The position numbers and the translations under genes were made by a program. Positions 26,627 to 36,329 of a stretch of DNA of 64,000 nt are shown piece after piece. How positions within the stretch are numbered: position 1 is the stretch's first letter; every line of letters begins with the position of its first letter. Origin of the DNA: Belliella alkalica (lineage in GTDB: Bacteria > Bacteroidota > Bacteroidia > Cytophagales > Cyclobacteriaceae); NCBI RefSeq assembly GCF_022549785.1, contig NZ_JAKZGO010000015.1:1-64000 (forward strand), written 5' to 3'. Under the pieces are notes generated by a model. That model saw nothing but the letters and a program-made list of their open reading frames with translations. It did not search any database and was not told the DNA's origin.

Positions 26627-27367
26627 CTAAATAGGGATATTTAGTTTTTCGCAAGCATTTTTTGAAGCTTCTTGTTCAGCTTTTTTCTTTGTGGCCCCTT
26701 TTCCTTCTGATATTGATTCTTCATTAATATTGATTTGTACCAAAAATTCTTTGAACCTCTGATTTCCAGATACTGATATCAATTTGAAATCAATTTCTTT
26801 AGATTCTTTTTGGGACCACTCTATCAATTTACTTTTGAAATTAGTAGTAGTACTGATGATATCATCTACATCAAAATGGATGATTATTCTTTTGAGAATA
26901 AATTTTTTTGTAAAGGCATATCCTCTGTCCAAATATATAGCACCTACCAATGCTTCTAGCGTGTCTCCGTAAATAGATTTGTGAGCATTTATATTTTTGC
27001 CCTTCATCTCTTCATTGACCAATTTTGCGAGTCCAATTTTTACTGCAATCTGATTAAGGGCTTCTCTATTTACTATTCTTGACCTTGTCTCAGTAAGAAA
27101 ACCCTCATCTCTGTAGGGGAATTTTATAAATAAAAATTCAGCGACGATAGTTCCTAGTACTGCGTCACCAAGGAATTCTAATCTTTCGTTAGAAATTTTA
27201 AGCCCATTGATGCTATCTTCAGCTACAGAAGCGTGTTTGATAGCTAGCTTGTATAACGATAAATTAAAAGGCTTACTACCCACCATATGTTTTATGGAGG
27301 CAGCAAGCCTTTTTTCATTTTTGTTATACAGAAGTGCTTGTAATCTGAGTAAGCGTGATAGTCTCAA
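26627..27367 (-). CDS. rnc: Ribonuclease III
   Basis: The protein has 246 residues. The RNase III signature NERLEFLGDAVLG with its acidic metal ligands lies near residue 60-75. A second acidic site follows in YGDTLEALVGAIYLDRG. A double-stranded RNA-binding domain occupies ~170-246 (KSKLIEWSQKES, then GATKKKAEQEASKNA). It processes rRNA precursors and structured mRNAs. It is 2 bp from fabF in the same direction, a common acpP-fabF-rnc arrangement. Confidence 0.95.
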   Translation of the reverse strand: MRLSRLLRLQALLYNKNEKRLAASIKHMVGSKPFNLSLYKLAIKHASVAEDSINGLKISNERLEFLGDAVLGTIVAEFLFIKFPYRDEGFLTETRSRIVNREALNQIAVKIGLAKLVNEEMKGKNINAHKSIYGDTLEALVGAIYLDRGYAFTKKFILKRIIIHFDVDDIISTTTNFKSKLIEWSQKESKEIDFKLISVSGNQRFKEFLVQININEESISEGKGATKKKAEQEASKNACEKLNIPI

Positions 27368-27369
27368 GG

Positions 27370-28623
27370 TTACTCATCGATTTTTTTGAAAATGATAGAA
27401 CAGTTGTGTCCTCCAAATCCAAAAGTATTACTTAAAGCAGCTCGAACTTCTCTTTTTTGAGCCTTGTTGAATGTCAAATTTAGTTTGCTATCCAAGTTTT
27501 CATCATCAGTGAAGTGATTGATTGTTGGAGGGACAAGACCATTTTTGACAGATAGGATGGATGCAATTGCTTCAATTGCTCCAGCAGCACCTAGAAGGTG
27601 ACCTGTCATTGACTTTGTACTGCTAATATTGAGTTTGTAAGCATGCTCTCCAAATACTTTTTGGATAGCTTTTACTTCACTCACATCTCCAAGTGGGGTA
27701 GAAGTACCATGTACATTGACATAATCGATGTCTTCAGGAGTAAGGCCAGCATCTTCCAGAGCGAATTTCATAACATTTGCAGCTCCTTCTCCTTCTGGAT
27801 GAGGCGCTGTAATGTGATGAGCATCGGCTGTCATTCCGCCACCTACCAACTCAGCATAGATTTTGGCTCCACGCGCTTTGGCGTGTTCGTATTCTTCAAG
27901 GATAATAGCCCCCGCACCTTCTCCAAGTACAAATCCATCTCTGTCATTGTCAAATGGTCTTGAAGCTGTTTTTGGGTCATCGTTCCTTTGAGAAAGAGCC
28001 TTCATGGCATTAAAACCACCAATTCCAGCTTCCGTTACTGCAGCTTCCGAACCACCAGATATAAATATATCGGCTTTGCCCAATCTGATGTAATTGAATG
28101 CATCAATAAGAGCGTTGGTTCCCGAAGCGCAAGCAGATACTGTGACAAAGTTAGGGCCTTTGAATCCATATTTTATGGATAGGAAGCCTGCACTGATGTC
28201 AGCAATCATTTTCGGAATGAAAAAAGGGTTAAATCTCGGTGTGCCATCACCATTGGCGAAATCAACTACTTCGTCTTGAAATGTCTTGAGTCCACCAATA
28301 CCTGAACCCCAAATAACACCTGCTCTATGCAGGTTTGTTTTTTCAAGATCTAATCCAGAATCTTTCATGGCTTCCTCTACAGCAATCATTGCATATTGCG
28401 TGAATGGATCCATTTTTCTAGCTTCTTTTCTGTCGATAAAATCTTCCACATTGAGGTTTTTGACCTCACAGGCAAATTGTGTCTTGAAAAGTGAAGCATC
28501 GAATCTAGTAATAGGCGCAGCACCGCTCACACCATTACTAAGACCATCCCAAAATTCTGGAACGGTATTACCTATTGGTGTGAGGGCACCTAAACCTGTT
28601 ACTACAACTCTTCTTAAATTCAT
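27370..28623 (-). CDS. fabF: 3-oxoacyl-ACP synthase II
   Basis: The protein has 417 residues, normal FabF length. The active-site Cys lies in TVSACASGTNALIDA near residue 165. The two His are in VHGTSTPLGD and KSMTGHLLGAAGAIE, and the C-terminal GFGGHN motif is intact. It catalyses chain elongation in type II fatty-acid synthesis with malonyl-ACP. It lies between acpP (23 bp upstream) and rnc. Confidence 0.96.
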   Translation of the reverse strand: MNLRRVVVTGLGALTPIGNTVPEFWDGLSNGVSGAAPITRFDASLFKTQFACEVKNLNVEDFIDRKEARKMDPFTQYAMIAVEEAMKDSGLDLEKTNLHRAGVIWGSGIGGLKTFQDEVVDFANGDGTPRFNPFFIPKMIADISAGFLSIKYGFKGPNFVTVSACASGTNALIDAFNYIRLGKADIFISGGSEAAVTEAGIGGFNAMKALSQRNDDPKTASRPFDNDRDGFVLGEGAGAIILEEYEHAKARGAKIYAELVGGGMTADAHHITAPHPEGEGAANVMKFALEDAGLTPEDIDYVNVHGTSTPLGDVSEVKAIQKVFGEHAYKLNISSTKSMTGHLLGAAGAIEAIASILSVKNGLVPPTINHFTDDENLDSKLNLTFNKAQKREVRAALSNTFGFGGHNCSIIFKKIDE

Positions 28624-28645
28624 AAATGAATTTTAAGTGATTATC

Positions 28646-28882
28646 TTATTTTACGTTTGCTTCCAGGTAGCTGATAGCTTGACCTACTGTACCGATTTGC
28701 TCGGCTTGATCATCTGGAATAGAAATGTTGAATTCTTTTTCGAATTCCATGATGAGCTCTACTGTATCCAGAGAGTCAGCACCTAGATCGTTGGTGAAGC
28801 TAGCCTCAGGAGTAACTTCAGATTCTTCTACGCCTAACTTATCAACGATAATGGCTTTTACTTTTTGTGCAATTTCAGACAT
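28646..28882 (-). CDS. acpP: Acyl carrier protein
   Basis: The protein has 78 residues and is highly acidic. The phosphopantetheine attachment Ser is residue 37 in [10 protein letters not shown]. Four-helix ACP length is normal. It carries acyl chains in fatty-acid synthesis with FabF, encoded next. The gene heads the acpP-fabF-rnc-nadE run on the minus strand. Confidence 0.97.
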   Translation of the reverse strand: MSEIAQKVKAIIVDKLGVEESEVTPEASFTNDLGADSLDTVELIMEFEKEFNISIPDDQAEQIGTVGQAISYLEANVK

Positions 28883-28910
28883 TTTGTGATCAGTTTATAT
28901 TAAAACACTC

Positions 28911-28943
28911 CGCAAAGAAATATATTTAAAACCTTAAAGCCAA
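28911..28943 (-). promoter_or_regulatory. Candidate promoter of acpP
   Basis: On the minus strand TTGG (28943-28940) lies about 20 bp before TTTCTTTG, one base off the Bacteroidota -7 consensus TAnnTTTG. The distance to the acpP start is about 30 bp. This is a consensus match only. Confidence 0.3.
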
Positions 28944-29032
28944 AAAAAACGCCTAAGTAAATTTAAGATATTCTCTAACTGCAGTAAAGTTGAAGGATTA
29001 TTTTTAACTTTGTTTTTCAAAATTCTTCCTCA

Positions 29033-29461
29033 ATGAAGAAAACAAAATTACTCGTAGAGCACCAGTATGAATTTGAACTTTTAGGCTTTGTTGCCCCTAT
29101 TAAAGACTATAAAATGGCTTGGGCGGTGAACAATTGTCTGAAAATTAGGTTGGTCAAAACGAACGATTTTGAGCTCCAATTTCTCGATGATTCCAAATTG
29201 AAAATTTCTCAATATATTCTTGAAATAGATCATGGATTTATTCAACTTTTGAAAAATCGATCATTTAACGATAATGGAAATGTTCATTATCTAATTCCTG
29301 AACTCAAAATCATGGATTACTTTATGCTCATACAAGACCTTACCTTCGATTTGAATATTAATGCTTATATTGAGCAACTTTCCAAGAGTACTTTAATTCA
29401 AAATGTAGTGAAATTGGAAGTCTCAAAAATAAAATCAAAAGAAAACCTGTTAACCTATTAA
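29033..29461 (+). CDS. IPExxxVDY family protein
   Basis: The protein has 142 residues. It contains the family-naming motif as LIPELKIMDYFMLIQD near residue 88-103 and starts with KKTKLLVEHQYEFELLGFV. It has no signal peptide or membrane helix. Its function is unknown. The gene is typically adjacent to acpP-fabF-rnc and pyk in Bacteroidota, as here. It lies divergent from acpP with 150 bp between and 14 bp before pyk. Confidence 0.85.
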   Translation: MKKTKLLVEHQYEFELLGFVAPIKDYKMAWAVNNCLKIRLVKTNDFELQFLDDSKLKISQYILEIDHGFIQLLKNRSFNDNGNVHYLIPELKIMDYFMLIQDLTFDLNINAYIEQLSKSTLIQNVVKLEVSKIKSKENLLTY

Positions 29462-29475
29462 AACAAAAATTATCC

Positions 29476-30906
29476 ATGAGTGTACCTTTCTTTAATAAAA
29501 CAAAGATTTTGGCTACAGTTGGCCCTGCCTCTAACAACGAAGAGACTTTATTGAACCTAATCAGAGCTGGAGCAAATGTCTTTAGATTGAATTTTTCACA
29601 CGGAAACCATGAAGGGCATGCAAATGTCATTGGCATGATTCGTAAAATAAACAAGGAAAATAATCTTGCTATTGGTATTCTCCAAGATCTTCAAGGTCCC
29701 AAAATTAGAGTTGGTGAAGTTGAAAACAACGGAGTTGAAATAATCCCAGGAAATCCGATTACCATCACAAATGATCCTGTTGTAGGAACTTCTGCATTGG
29801 TAAGTACAGTCTACCAAAACCTCCCAAATGATGTCATCCCAGGAGATAGGATTTTGATCGATGATGGCAACTTGGAATTGGTGGTAAATAGTTCGGATGG
29901 AAAAAATGTGAATTGTACCGTCATTCATGGAGGGCTCTTAAAGTCAAGAAAAGGAATCAACCTACCAAATACAAAAGTGTCTGCTCCTTCTCTTACCGAA
30001 AAAGATCTTGAAGATTTGGAATTTGGTCTTGCCAATGAAGTGGATTGGATTGCACTTTCTTTTGTGAGATCTGCTGAGGATATTTATGATCTTAGAAGAA
30101 GAATCGAAGCAGCAGGAAAGGTTTGTAAAATCGTTGCGAAAATTGAAAAGCCCGAAGCATTAGACAACATAGACGAAATTATCGCAGCAACCGATGCTAT
30201 AATGGTAGCTAGGGGCGATCTTGGCGTAGAGGTTCCGATGCAGATGGTGCCGCTTTGGCAAAAGAAAATGGTGGAAAAATGTAAATTGGCTTGTAAGCCA
30301 GTAATCATTGCGACTCAAATGCTCGAAAGCATGATCGTCAATCCTAGGCCTACGAGAGCAGAGACAAATGATGTTGCTACAGCTGTATTGGATGGTGCAG
30401 ATGCTGTGATGCTCTCTGCTGAAACTGCATCGGGAAATTTCCCTGTTTTTGCAGTCAAAGCAATGTCTTCCATAATCACTTATATTGAAGAAAACGCAGA
30501 TATTTATCACAACCTTTACAAAATTCCAGAAGACGATAAAACTTTTTTCTCCAACAACCTTATACTGATGGCTGCTAGACTTTCCAGAAATGTCAAAGCT
30601 AAAGCGATAGTTGGTATTACCTCCTCTGGATTTACTGGATTTAGAATTTCATCACATAGGCCTTCGGCGAATATTTTTGTTTTTACTAGGAATATTCCTT
30701 TAATCACGCAGTTGAGCTTAGTGTGGGGCGTAAGAGCTTATCATTACGAAAGTAATGTGTCTACTGATGCTACTTTTAATGACATAGAAAGTCAATTGAA
30801 AGCAGACGGTCATGTAAGAGAGGGTGATGTTATCATCAATACTGCTAGCATGCCGCTAAAAGCAAAAGGAAAAACAAATATGTTGAAAATACATGTGGTA
30901 GAGTAG
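29476..30906 (+). CDS. pyk: Pyruvate kinase
   Basis: The protein has 476 residues. Motifs in order are KILATVGPASNN at the N-terminus, RLNFSHGNHEGH, KIRVGEV, the catalytic Lys in IVAKIEKPEALDNIDEII, MVARGDLGVEVP and IATQMLESMI. It catalyses phosphoenolpyruvate plus ADP to pyruvate plus ATP in glycolysis. The gene is cotranscribed with the IPExxxVDY gene and closed by the terminator at 30933. Confidence 0.97.
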   Translation: MSVPFFNKTKILATVGPASNNEETLLNLIRAGANVFRLNFSHGNHEGHANVIGMIRKINKENNLAIGILQDLQGPKIRVGEVENNGVEIIPGNPITITNDPVVGTSALVSTVYQNLPNDVIPGDRILIDDGNLELVVNSSDGKNVNCTVIHGGLLKSRKGINLPNTKVSAPSLTEKDLEDLEFGLANEVDWIALSFVRSAEDIYDLRRRIEAAGKVCKIVAKIEKPEALDNIDEIIAATDAIMVARGDLGVEVPMQMVPLWQKKMVEKCKLACKPVIIATQMLESMIVNPRPTRAETNDVATAVLDGADAVMLSAETASGNFPVFAVKAMSSIITYIEENADIYHNLYKIPEDDKTFFSNNLILMAARLSRNVKAKAIVGITSSGFTGFRISSHRPSANIFVFTRNIPLITQLSLVWGVRAYHYESNVSTDATFNDIESQLKADGHVREGDVIINTASMPLKAKGKTNMLKIHVVE

Positions 30907-30932
30907 TTTTTATAATGCTTATTCTATAAATC

Positions 30933-30968
30933 AATAGGTTACCATGCAATGGTGACCTATTTTTTTTG
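30933..30968 (+). terminator. Intrinsic terminator after pyk
   Basis: The arms AATAGGTTACCA (30933-30944) and TGGTGACCTATT (30950-30961) pair with one T-G wobble around a 5-nt loop. Eight consecutive T close the structure. Confidence 0.85.
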
Positions 30969-31089
30969 GAATTTACCGTTCAAGGTAAAAAATCAACAGA
31001 TCAACCTTTTCAATACCCTGCTGATCCATGTCTATACATCCATTTTTTGGTTGATGCGGTTTTAATCCCGAACATAAACTATATCAACT

Positions 31090-32523
31090 ATGAAAAAATT
31101 ATTTAATTTATTGCTTTTAGGCACATTTGTGCTTTTCGCTGTATCATGTCAAGAAGATGAGCCTGCTCCGCAACCAGCACCAGATTTAGTACAAGCTGCA
31201 AATGCAGCTGGCTTGACCACGTTATTAGCTGCTGTCGATGCAGTTCCATCTTTAGGTTCTACCCTTTTAGGAGCGCCTGCTATCACAGTTTTTGCTCCAA
31301 GCAACCAAGCATTTGCAAATGCGCTTACAGCATTCGAAGCAACTGATCTTAATGATCTTGTTTCAAAATTAGGTGGTGTTTCAAACCTAGAAATAGTGTT
31401 GGGCTTTCACGTGGTCCCAGCAGTTGCCTTTGCAGCTGATTTGAACCCAACAAACTCTTTCACAACTGTTTCTGGACAGACACTCACAGTTGCTAGAACA
31501 GGTGGTTCTGTTACTATCACTGATGCTGCTGGCGAGACAGCCAACGTAGTAACCGCAGATGTGGAAATAGCAAATGGTGTTGTCCATGTTATTGATAGAG
31601 TATTGTTGCCAGAAATCGAATTGCCAACTGAGCCGGCTCCGAATTTGGTAGATGCAGCTACTTCTGCTGGTTTGACAACTTTGTTAGCTGCAGTAGGTGC
31701 AGTAGAAGACCTTGGGGGGACTTTACTTGGATTAGATGCGATCACTGTATTTGCTCCTAGCAACGATGCATTTTCAGCTGCTCTAACAGCTTTTGGTGCT
31801 GCTGATTTAGGTCAATTGGTAACCAAAATTGGTGGCGTAGGAAATTTGGAAACAGTCCTAGGATTTCATGTAGTTCCTGCCGTAGCTTTTTCATCTGATT
31901 TGGCCGCAACCAATACCTTTACAACTGTATCTGGACAGCAGCTTACAGTCAATGTATCTGGATCTAATGTAACTGTCATAGATGCCGCTGGAAATACAGC
32001 AAATGTAGTAACTCCAAATGTCGCTATTGAAAATGGCGTGGTGCATGTAATCGATAGGGTTTTATTGCCGGAATTGGATTTGCCAAATGTAGTTGAAGCA
32101 GCTACAGCTGCCGGTCTTTCTGTTTTACTAGAAGCAGTCACGGCGGCGAATCTTGGTGGAGCATTATTGGAAGCTGAAGCTATCACCGTGTTTGCGCCTA
32201 GAAATGAAGCATTTGTAGCTTTGCTTGAAGAGTTGGATGTTGATGATTTGCCAGGGTTGATTGAATTGTTAGGCCCTGAAGCTGTTACCAAAGTATTGCA
32301 GTTCCATGTAGTGCCGGCAGTTGCATTCTCTTTTGACCTAGATGAAGGACCGCAAACAGTTCCAACTTTGGCAGGAGAAGAGCTTACAGTGACTAGAACA
32401 GGAAGCAATGTGACAGTAACAGATGCAGCAGGTACTGTTTACAATGTAGTAATAGCAGATGTTGCCATTGAAAATGGAGTGGTTCATGTTATTGACGGAG
32501 TACTATTGCCAACTTTAGATTAA
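31090..32523 (+). CDS. Lipoprotein with three fasciclin (FAS1) domains
   Basis: The protein has 477 residues. A lipoprotein signal has the lipobox LFAVSC (Cys near residue 20). Three FAS1 repeats follow, at about 30-175, 180-330 and 330-477. Each carries TVFAPSNxAF or TVFAPRNEAF, then VLGFHVVPA or VLQFHVVPA, and ends with IENGVVHVID-type box 2. The repeats are strongly similar to each other, so tandem duplication is likely. FAS1 domains mediate adhesion in surface proteins. The gene is monocistronic with a strong terminator. Confidence 0.92.
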   Translation: MKKLFNLLLLGTFVLFAVSCQEDEPAPQPAPDLVQAANAAGLTTLLAAVDAVPSLGSTLLGAPAITVFAPSNQAFANALTAFEATDLNDLVSKLGGVSNLEIVLGFHVVPAVAFAADLNPTNSFTTVSGQTLTVARTGGSVTITDAAGETANVVTADVEIANGVVHVIDRVLLPEIELPTEPAPNLVDAATSAGLTTLLAAVGAVEDLGGTLLGLDAITVFAPSNDAFSAALTAFGAADLGQLVTKIGGVGNLETVLGFHVVPAVAFSSDLAATNTFTTVSGQQLTVNVSGSNVTVIDAAGNTANVVTPNVAIENGVVHVIDRVLLPELDLPNVVEAATAAGLSVLLEAVTAANLGGALLEAEAITVFAPRNEAFVALLEELDVDDLPGLIELLGPEAVTKVLQFHVVPAVAFSFDLDEGPQTVPTLAGEELTVTRTGSNVTVTDAAGTVYNVVIADVAIENGVVHVIDGVLLPTLD

Positions 32524-32536
32524 TTTAAATTTCATG

Positions 32537-32572
32537 CAACAGAAGGTTTTAGAACCTTCTGTTGTTTTTTTT
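32537..32572 (+). terminator. Intrinsic terminator after the fasciclin gene
   Basis: A perfect 12-bp stem, CAACAGAAGGTT with AACCTTCTGTTG (32537-32548 and 32553-32564), has a 4-nt loop and is followed by eight T. Confidence 0.92.
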
Positions 32573-32626
32573 AAGCATAAATTTTTCAATCTTAGATAAT
32601 TACTTTGGATTAACCCTAATAATTAA

Positions 32627-33667
32627 ATGTTTAACAGCCGCTATAGATATCTTTTGCCAGGTTTTTTGGCATTGTATTCCTTTGTGAATATCCTTGTGCT
32701 AGATGGAGATAGATTATATCAGGCAGAATTGGCACAGGATAAGCTATTTTTCATCATTTTTATCCTATGTTATGCAGTTTGGTTTGTCAATTCGCTAATT
32801 GAAAAACAAAGACATCGTATTGACTCTAAAATCAATCCGTTGATAATACATTTTGGTCTAAGTTTGCTTGGTGTAGGGATGATTAGTTCTATTTCCGTTT
32901 TGATTACGGGGGAAATATTGGGGTCTCCTTTCTCGTTCACTTTTCAAAACCTTTTGCTTACAAGTGGCTTTGCCTTCCGGATCAACTTATTTTTGAATTG
33001 CGTCAATGCAATATTTTATTTTAGCAAAAGATATAGAGAAAAAGCCGTGGAAGCTGAGAAACTTCATTCTTTGAATATTGAGGCGCAATTGACTACCCTC
33101 AATTCACAAATGAACCCTCACTTTTTTTTCAATAACCTCAGTACCTTATCCTCTTTGATCTACGAAAACCCAAAACTTGCTGATGAATATCTTCAAAAAT
33201 TATCTCAAATCTACAGGCATATTCTCACCAATAAAGACAAGGAACTTGTGCCTTTGAGTGAAGAGTTGGCATTTTTAGATAATTACATCACATTGTTGGG
33301 AATTAGATTTCAAAAATCTTTAAATTTTGATTTGAAGATTGATAATACATGTAATGATCTACTTTTGCCTCCTTCTGTTCTTCAGCTTTTGGTAGAAAAT
33401 GTAGTCAAACATAATTATTTTACAGAAAAAGAACCACTTTCTGTTACAATCTCCAATGACTGTGAAACTATCAAAATTCATAACAAAAAGCAGAAAAAAG
33501 AAGTAGTAGAATACTCTTCTGGAATTGGACTTCAAAACATTTCCAATAGATATTCATTTCTAGATAAGGAGATCCAAATAATTGATACAGAAAGTTATTT
33601 TCAAATTAGCCTTCCTTTGATCCATGAAGATAGTAATAGTAGAAGACGAACCACTGACCCTGAATAG
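32627..33667 (+). CDS. LytS-type sensor histidine kinase
   Basis: The protein has 346 residues. Four hydrophobic helices lie in ~5-140. A His_kinase/LytS module follows: the phospho-acceptor His in NSQMNPHFFFNNLSTL near residue 165, a PPSVLQLLVENVVKHNYF N-box near 255, and GIGLQNI as the G-box. There is no separate sensor domain. The gene overlaps the next, a LytTR response regulator, by 44 bp, so the two form a pair. The signal is unknown. Confidence 0.9.
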   Translation: MFNSRYRYLLPGFLALYSFVNILVLDGDRLYQAELAQDKLFFIIFILCYAVWFVNSLIEKQRHRIDSKINPLIIHFGLSLLGVGMISSISVLITGEILGSPFSFTFQNLLLTSGFAFRINLFLNCVNAIFYFSKRYREKAVEAEKLHSLNIEAQLTTLNSQMNPHFFFNNLSTLSSLIYENPKLADEYLQKLSQIYRHILTNKDKELVPLSEELAFLDNYITLLGIRFQKSLNFDLKIDNTCNDLLLPPSVLQLLVENVVKHNYFTEKEPLSVTISNDCETIKIHNKKQKKEVVEYSSGIGLQNISNRYSFLDKEIQIIDTESYFQISLPLIHEDSNSRRRTTDPE

Positions 33668-34397
33668 AATCAGAAATATTGTAACAGAACAAAATGCTGA
33701 AAACCAAATTGTAGGAACTGCTCAGAGCATCAAAGAGTTAAAAGAAGTCTTAGATAGTGATGTAGAGATTGATTTGCTACTTTGTGACATACATTTGGCC
33801 GATGGCTTAAGTTTCAATGCACTCAAAGGGAGGGAAATCACCTTTCCGATTGTATTCGTAACGGCGTATGATCAATACGCAATTCAATCATTTGAGCACA
33901 ATTGCGTAGATTATATTCTCAAGCCTATTCAAGAAGAGAGACTTTTGAAGGCTTTTGAGAAGGTCAAAAATCTTAGAAAAGAAAGTGTAGATTTATCTCA
34001 AATCAATGCTGAATTTATCAATAAACTTATCCAAGGGTATCAGGAGAAAGTTTTCAAAAAAAGGTTTTTGACAAAATCGGGAAATAAAATTCGCTTTGTA
34101 AATGCTGAAGATATCGCTTATTTTTATTCTCAAGATGGTTTGACTTATGTTTTTGAAAGAGAGACAAGAAAAAAATCGGTGATTGATAATACATTGAATG
34201 ATCTAGAAAAAAACTTACTTGATCCCTGTAGTTTTTTCAGAATAAGTAGATCGGTAATTATCAATTTGGATGATCTTTTGGAAATGAAATTGATTCAAAA
34301 TGGCCGAATGAAGCTTTTGATGCACACTCAGCCAGAAACTGACATCATTGTAGCAAGGGATAGGTTAAATGATTTTAAAAATTGGATAAATCAGTAA
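33624..34397 (+). CDS. LytTR-family response regulator
   Basis: The protein has 257 residues. The receiver domain occupies ~1-120, with the phosphorylation Asp in LLLCDIHLADG near residue 55 and Lys in YILKPIQEER. The LytTR DNA-binding domain occupies ~150-255 (IRFVNAEDIAYFYSQDGLTYV and FFRISRSVIINLDDL). It is the cognate regulator of the preceding LytS-type kinase. One base separates its stop from the next small gene, a possible target or accessory. Confidence 0.92.
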   Translation: MKIVIVEDEPLTLNRIRNIVTEQNAENQIVGTAQSIKELKEVLDSDVEIDLLLCDIHLADGLSFNALKGREITFPIVFVTAYDQYAIQSFEHNCVDYILKPIQEERLLKAFEKVKNLRKESVDLSQINAEFINKLIQGYQEKVFKKRFLTKSGNKIRFVNAEDIAYFYSQDGLTYVFERETRKKSVIDNTLNDLEKNLLDPCSFFRISRSVIINLDDLLEMKLIQNGRMKLLMHTQPETDIIVARDRLNDFKNWINQ

Positions 34398-34398
34398 T

Positions 34399-34764
34399 AT
34401 GAAAAAAATTATTTTTGCTAGCGTTTTTGTGTTTGCAATTTGCAATTTTGGGTTTTCCCAGACATCTGAAAAAGTAAACCTAGACTCTCTAATGAATCAC
34501 GTCCTTACTCTAGAAGAAAATCTGTATCAAATCAATCTAAACCTACATCAATCGCAAAAGAGGCTCAAGACAGGAATTTTTATAGCCACTGTGGGGTACT
34601 CCGTTACGATTCTTGGGGGGCAATTATTGGGTACAAGACCACAACTGGGCAAAACTTTACTGTACACTGGCGGTGCAATTGGGATAGGAGGCACAGTGAC
34701 GCTTGTCAGTGGTTTCAATAGGATTTCTCTTGGTCCACCTAGGAAACCGATTCGGTATCAATAG
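34399..34764 (+). CDS. Small exported protein of unknown function
   Basis: The protein has 121 residues. A signal peptide ends near NFGFSQT. A short helical segment (~28-55: LDSLMNHVLTLEENLYQINLN) is followed by two hydrophobic glycine-rich stretches (GIFIATVGYSVTILGGQLLG and TLLYTGGAIGIGGTVTLVSG). It is probably an envelope protein. I do not recognise the family. It lies 1 bp after the LytTR regulator and is likely cotranscribed. Confidence 0.6.
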   Translation: MKKIIFASVFVFAICNFGFSQTSEKVNLDSLMNHVLTLEENLYQINLNLHQSQKRLKTGIFIATVGYSVTILGGQLLGTRPQLGKTLLYTGGAIGIGGTVTLVSGFNRISLGPPRKPIRYQ

Positions 34765-34766
34765 AT

Positions 34767-36329
34767 CTACTCTTTTGGCCCGATAGGGGATACCATCAAT
34801 ACGCTTTCCTTATCAACCATCACAGCTCCAGGAGCAGCACCTTTTACCTTCCTGACATATTTTACGGGAGTGTACATCACGGGGGCTAATGTTTCATTCT
34901 TGTTTTTGGAATAATATGCAGCCAATTCTGCGGCTCTCTCGATGACTGTTTTTGGGAATTTTACCCCGGATTTAAATTTAATGATTACATGTGAGCCAGA
35001 CACATCTTTGGCATGTAGCCAGAGATCTTCCTTCCATGCAAAATATCTCAACATTTCGTCATTTGACTTTGCAGATTTTCCTACCAATACTTCAAAACCA
35101 TCTACTTCAAACCTTTTGTATGGAACTTGCTCCTGTTTTTCTTTCTCCTGAGAGACGAGGTTGTTGGATTTCACAAAAGATCTCAATTCCTTAAAATGTG
35201 AAATGGCCATAATCTCTTCGAGCATAGATGATGATTTTTTTAGCAACTCTTCCTTATCATGTATGTTTTGATAGATCTGATCAATTTCTATTTTTCTATT
35301 TTTTGATTTCCTATATAAATTTTCAGCAAAAAGCTGTGGACTCAGACCTCTTTTTAGTTTGATGATTTGATCCTGCTGCGTATAGAAATTGAAAAGGCTA
35401 ACTTCTTCTGCATTTTTATCAATTTGATGAAGATTGGCCATGATGACATCGGCGATTTGTGCAGGGGAAATTTCTGATTCCAAGATGTTAAGTTTCTCTG
35501 TAGACTTTTGAATGTAGGAATTGGATTTTTTCTTTTGATCTTCAAAAGTTTTGACCCAATGGTGTTTTTCTTTTTCAAAAGCTTGGACTACTACCAAATA
35601 CCTAAAAAGTTCATTTGTGGCTTCAATGGGATCGATTGTTTGGAGCTTATAGTTTTCCTCAAGCAAAAGACTTAAGAAATGATCTTTTTCTTTTTCGATT
35701 ATTGAAAACAATGGACTTTCTAACATGTCAAGTAACAATGTCATCAACTGCCATTTATCTTCAATGTCAGCGTCGATATAGCCTCTTTGCTTCAGCCATT
35801 CCCTCGGGATTTTCCCCAAAGTAGGTAGGAATTTTGAAGCATTGCCCTCAAAATAGTCGAACTGTGTTCTGCTCAAATCCAAGTTTTTTGCAAGGTCTTC
35901 GATTTTTATCTGCCAGTCATCTTTAAGATCATTTCGGAATAGTTTGAACGGTAGATCTTCTTCCGATTTATAGAACAGCAAATTACTCCTGGTGCCATGT
36001 AATTTGAAAAGGATTTTGAACCCAAGAGTCAATGATACTACAAAAGCTCTTTCAAATGCAATCGTTTTAACACCAATGATTTTCTGCCCAATTAGCTCAG
36101 GGAATAGGCTTACAGTGTTTTTTTTTCCTCTTTTGAAATCATCTGGAAATGCAAGGCAGGAAATGCTTGGGAGTAAATTGGCTCGGATGTAGCTATCTTG
36201 CGAATCCTTGGTACAACCTATGATTAGTTCATTTTTGTTTTGTGAAAAAATCTCAACAATCTCCGCTCCTGAAAACATTTTTTCAAGTGCAGGACAAAGG
36301 AATTTTAAGAAGTGGTAATTGAGGTGCAT
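34767..36329 (-). CDS. rqcH: NFACT-domain protein, RqcH/Rqc2 homologue
   Basis: The protein has 520 residues. The N-terminal NFACT-N region is followed by a long coiled coil (~250-390) and a C-terminal NFACT-R domain (~410-520) with DEMLRYFAWKEDLWLHAKDVSGSHVI, the hallmark of the family. RqcH recruits tRNA to stalled large ribosomal subunits and adds alanine tails to nascent chains. The canonical N-terminal motif is degenerate, as is common in Bacteroidota. The start lies inside the end of the PhnP-like gene (25-bp overlap). Confidence 0.85.
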   Translation of the reverse strand: MHLNYHFLKFLCPALEKMFSGAEIVEIFSQNKNELIIGCTKDSQDSYIRANLLPSISCLAFPDDFKRGKKNTVSLFPELIGQKIIGVKTIAFERAFVVSLTLGFKILFKLHGTRSNLLFYKSEEDLPFKLFRNDLKDDWQIKIEDLAKNLDLSRTQFDYFEGNASKFLPTLGKIPREWLKQRGYIDADIEDKWQLMTLLLDMLESPLFSIIEKEKDHFLSLLLEENYKLQTIDPIEATNELFRYLVVVQAFEKEKHHWVKTFEDQKKKSNSYIQKSTEKLNILESEISPAQIADVIMANLHQIDKNAEEVSLFNFYTQQDQIIKLKRGLSPQLFAENLYRKSKNRKIEIDQIYQNIHDKEELLKKSSSMLEEIMAISHFKELRSFVKSNNLVSQEKEKQEQVPYKRFEVDGFEVLVGKSAKSNDEMLRYFAWKEDLWLHAKDVSGSHVIIKFKSGVKFPKTVIERAAELAAYYSKNKNETLAPVMYTPVKYVRKVKGAAPGAVMVDKESVLMVSPIGPKE

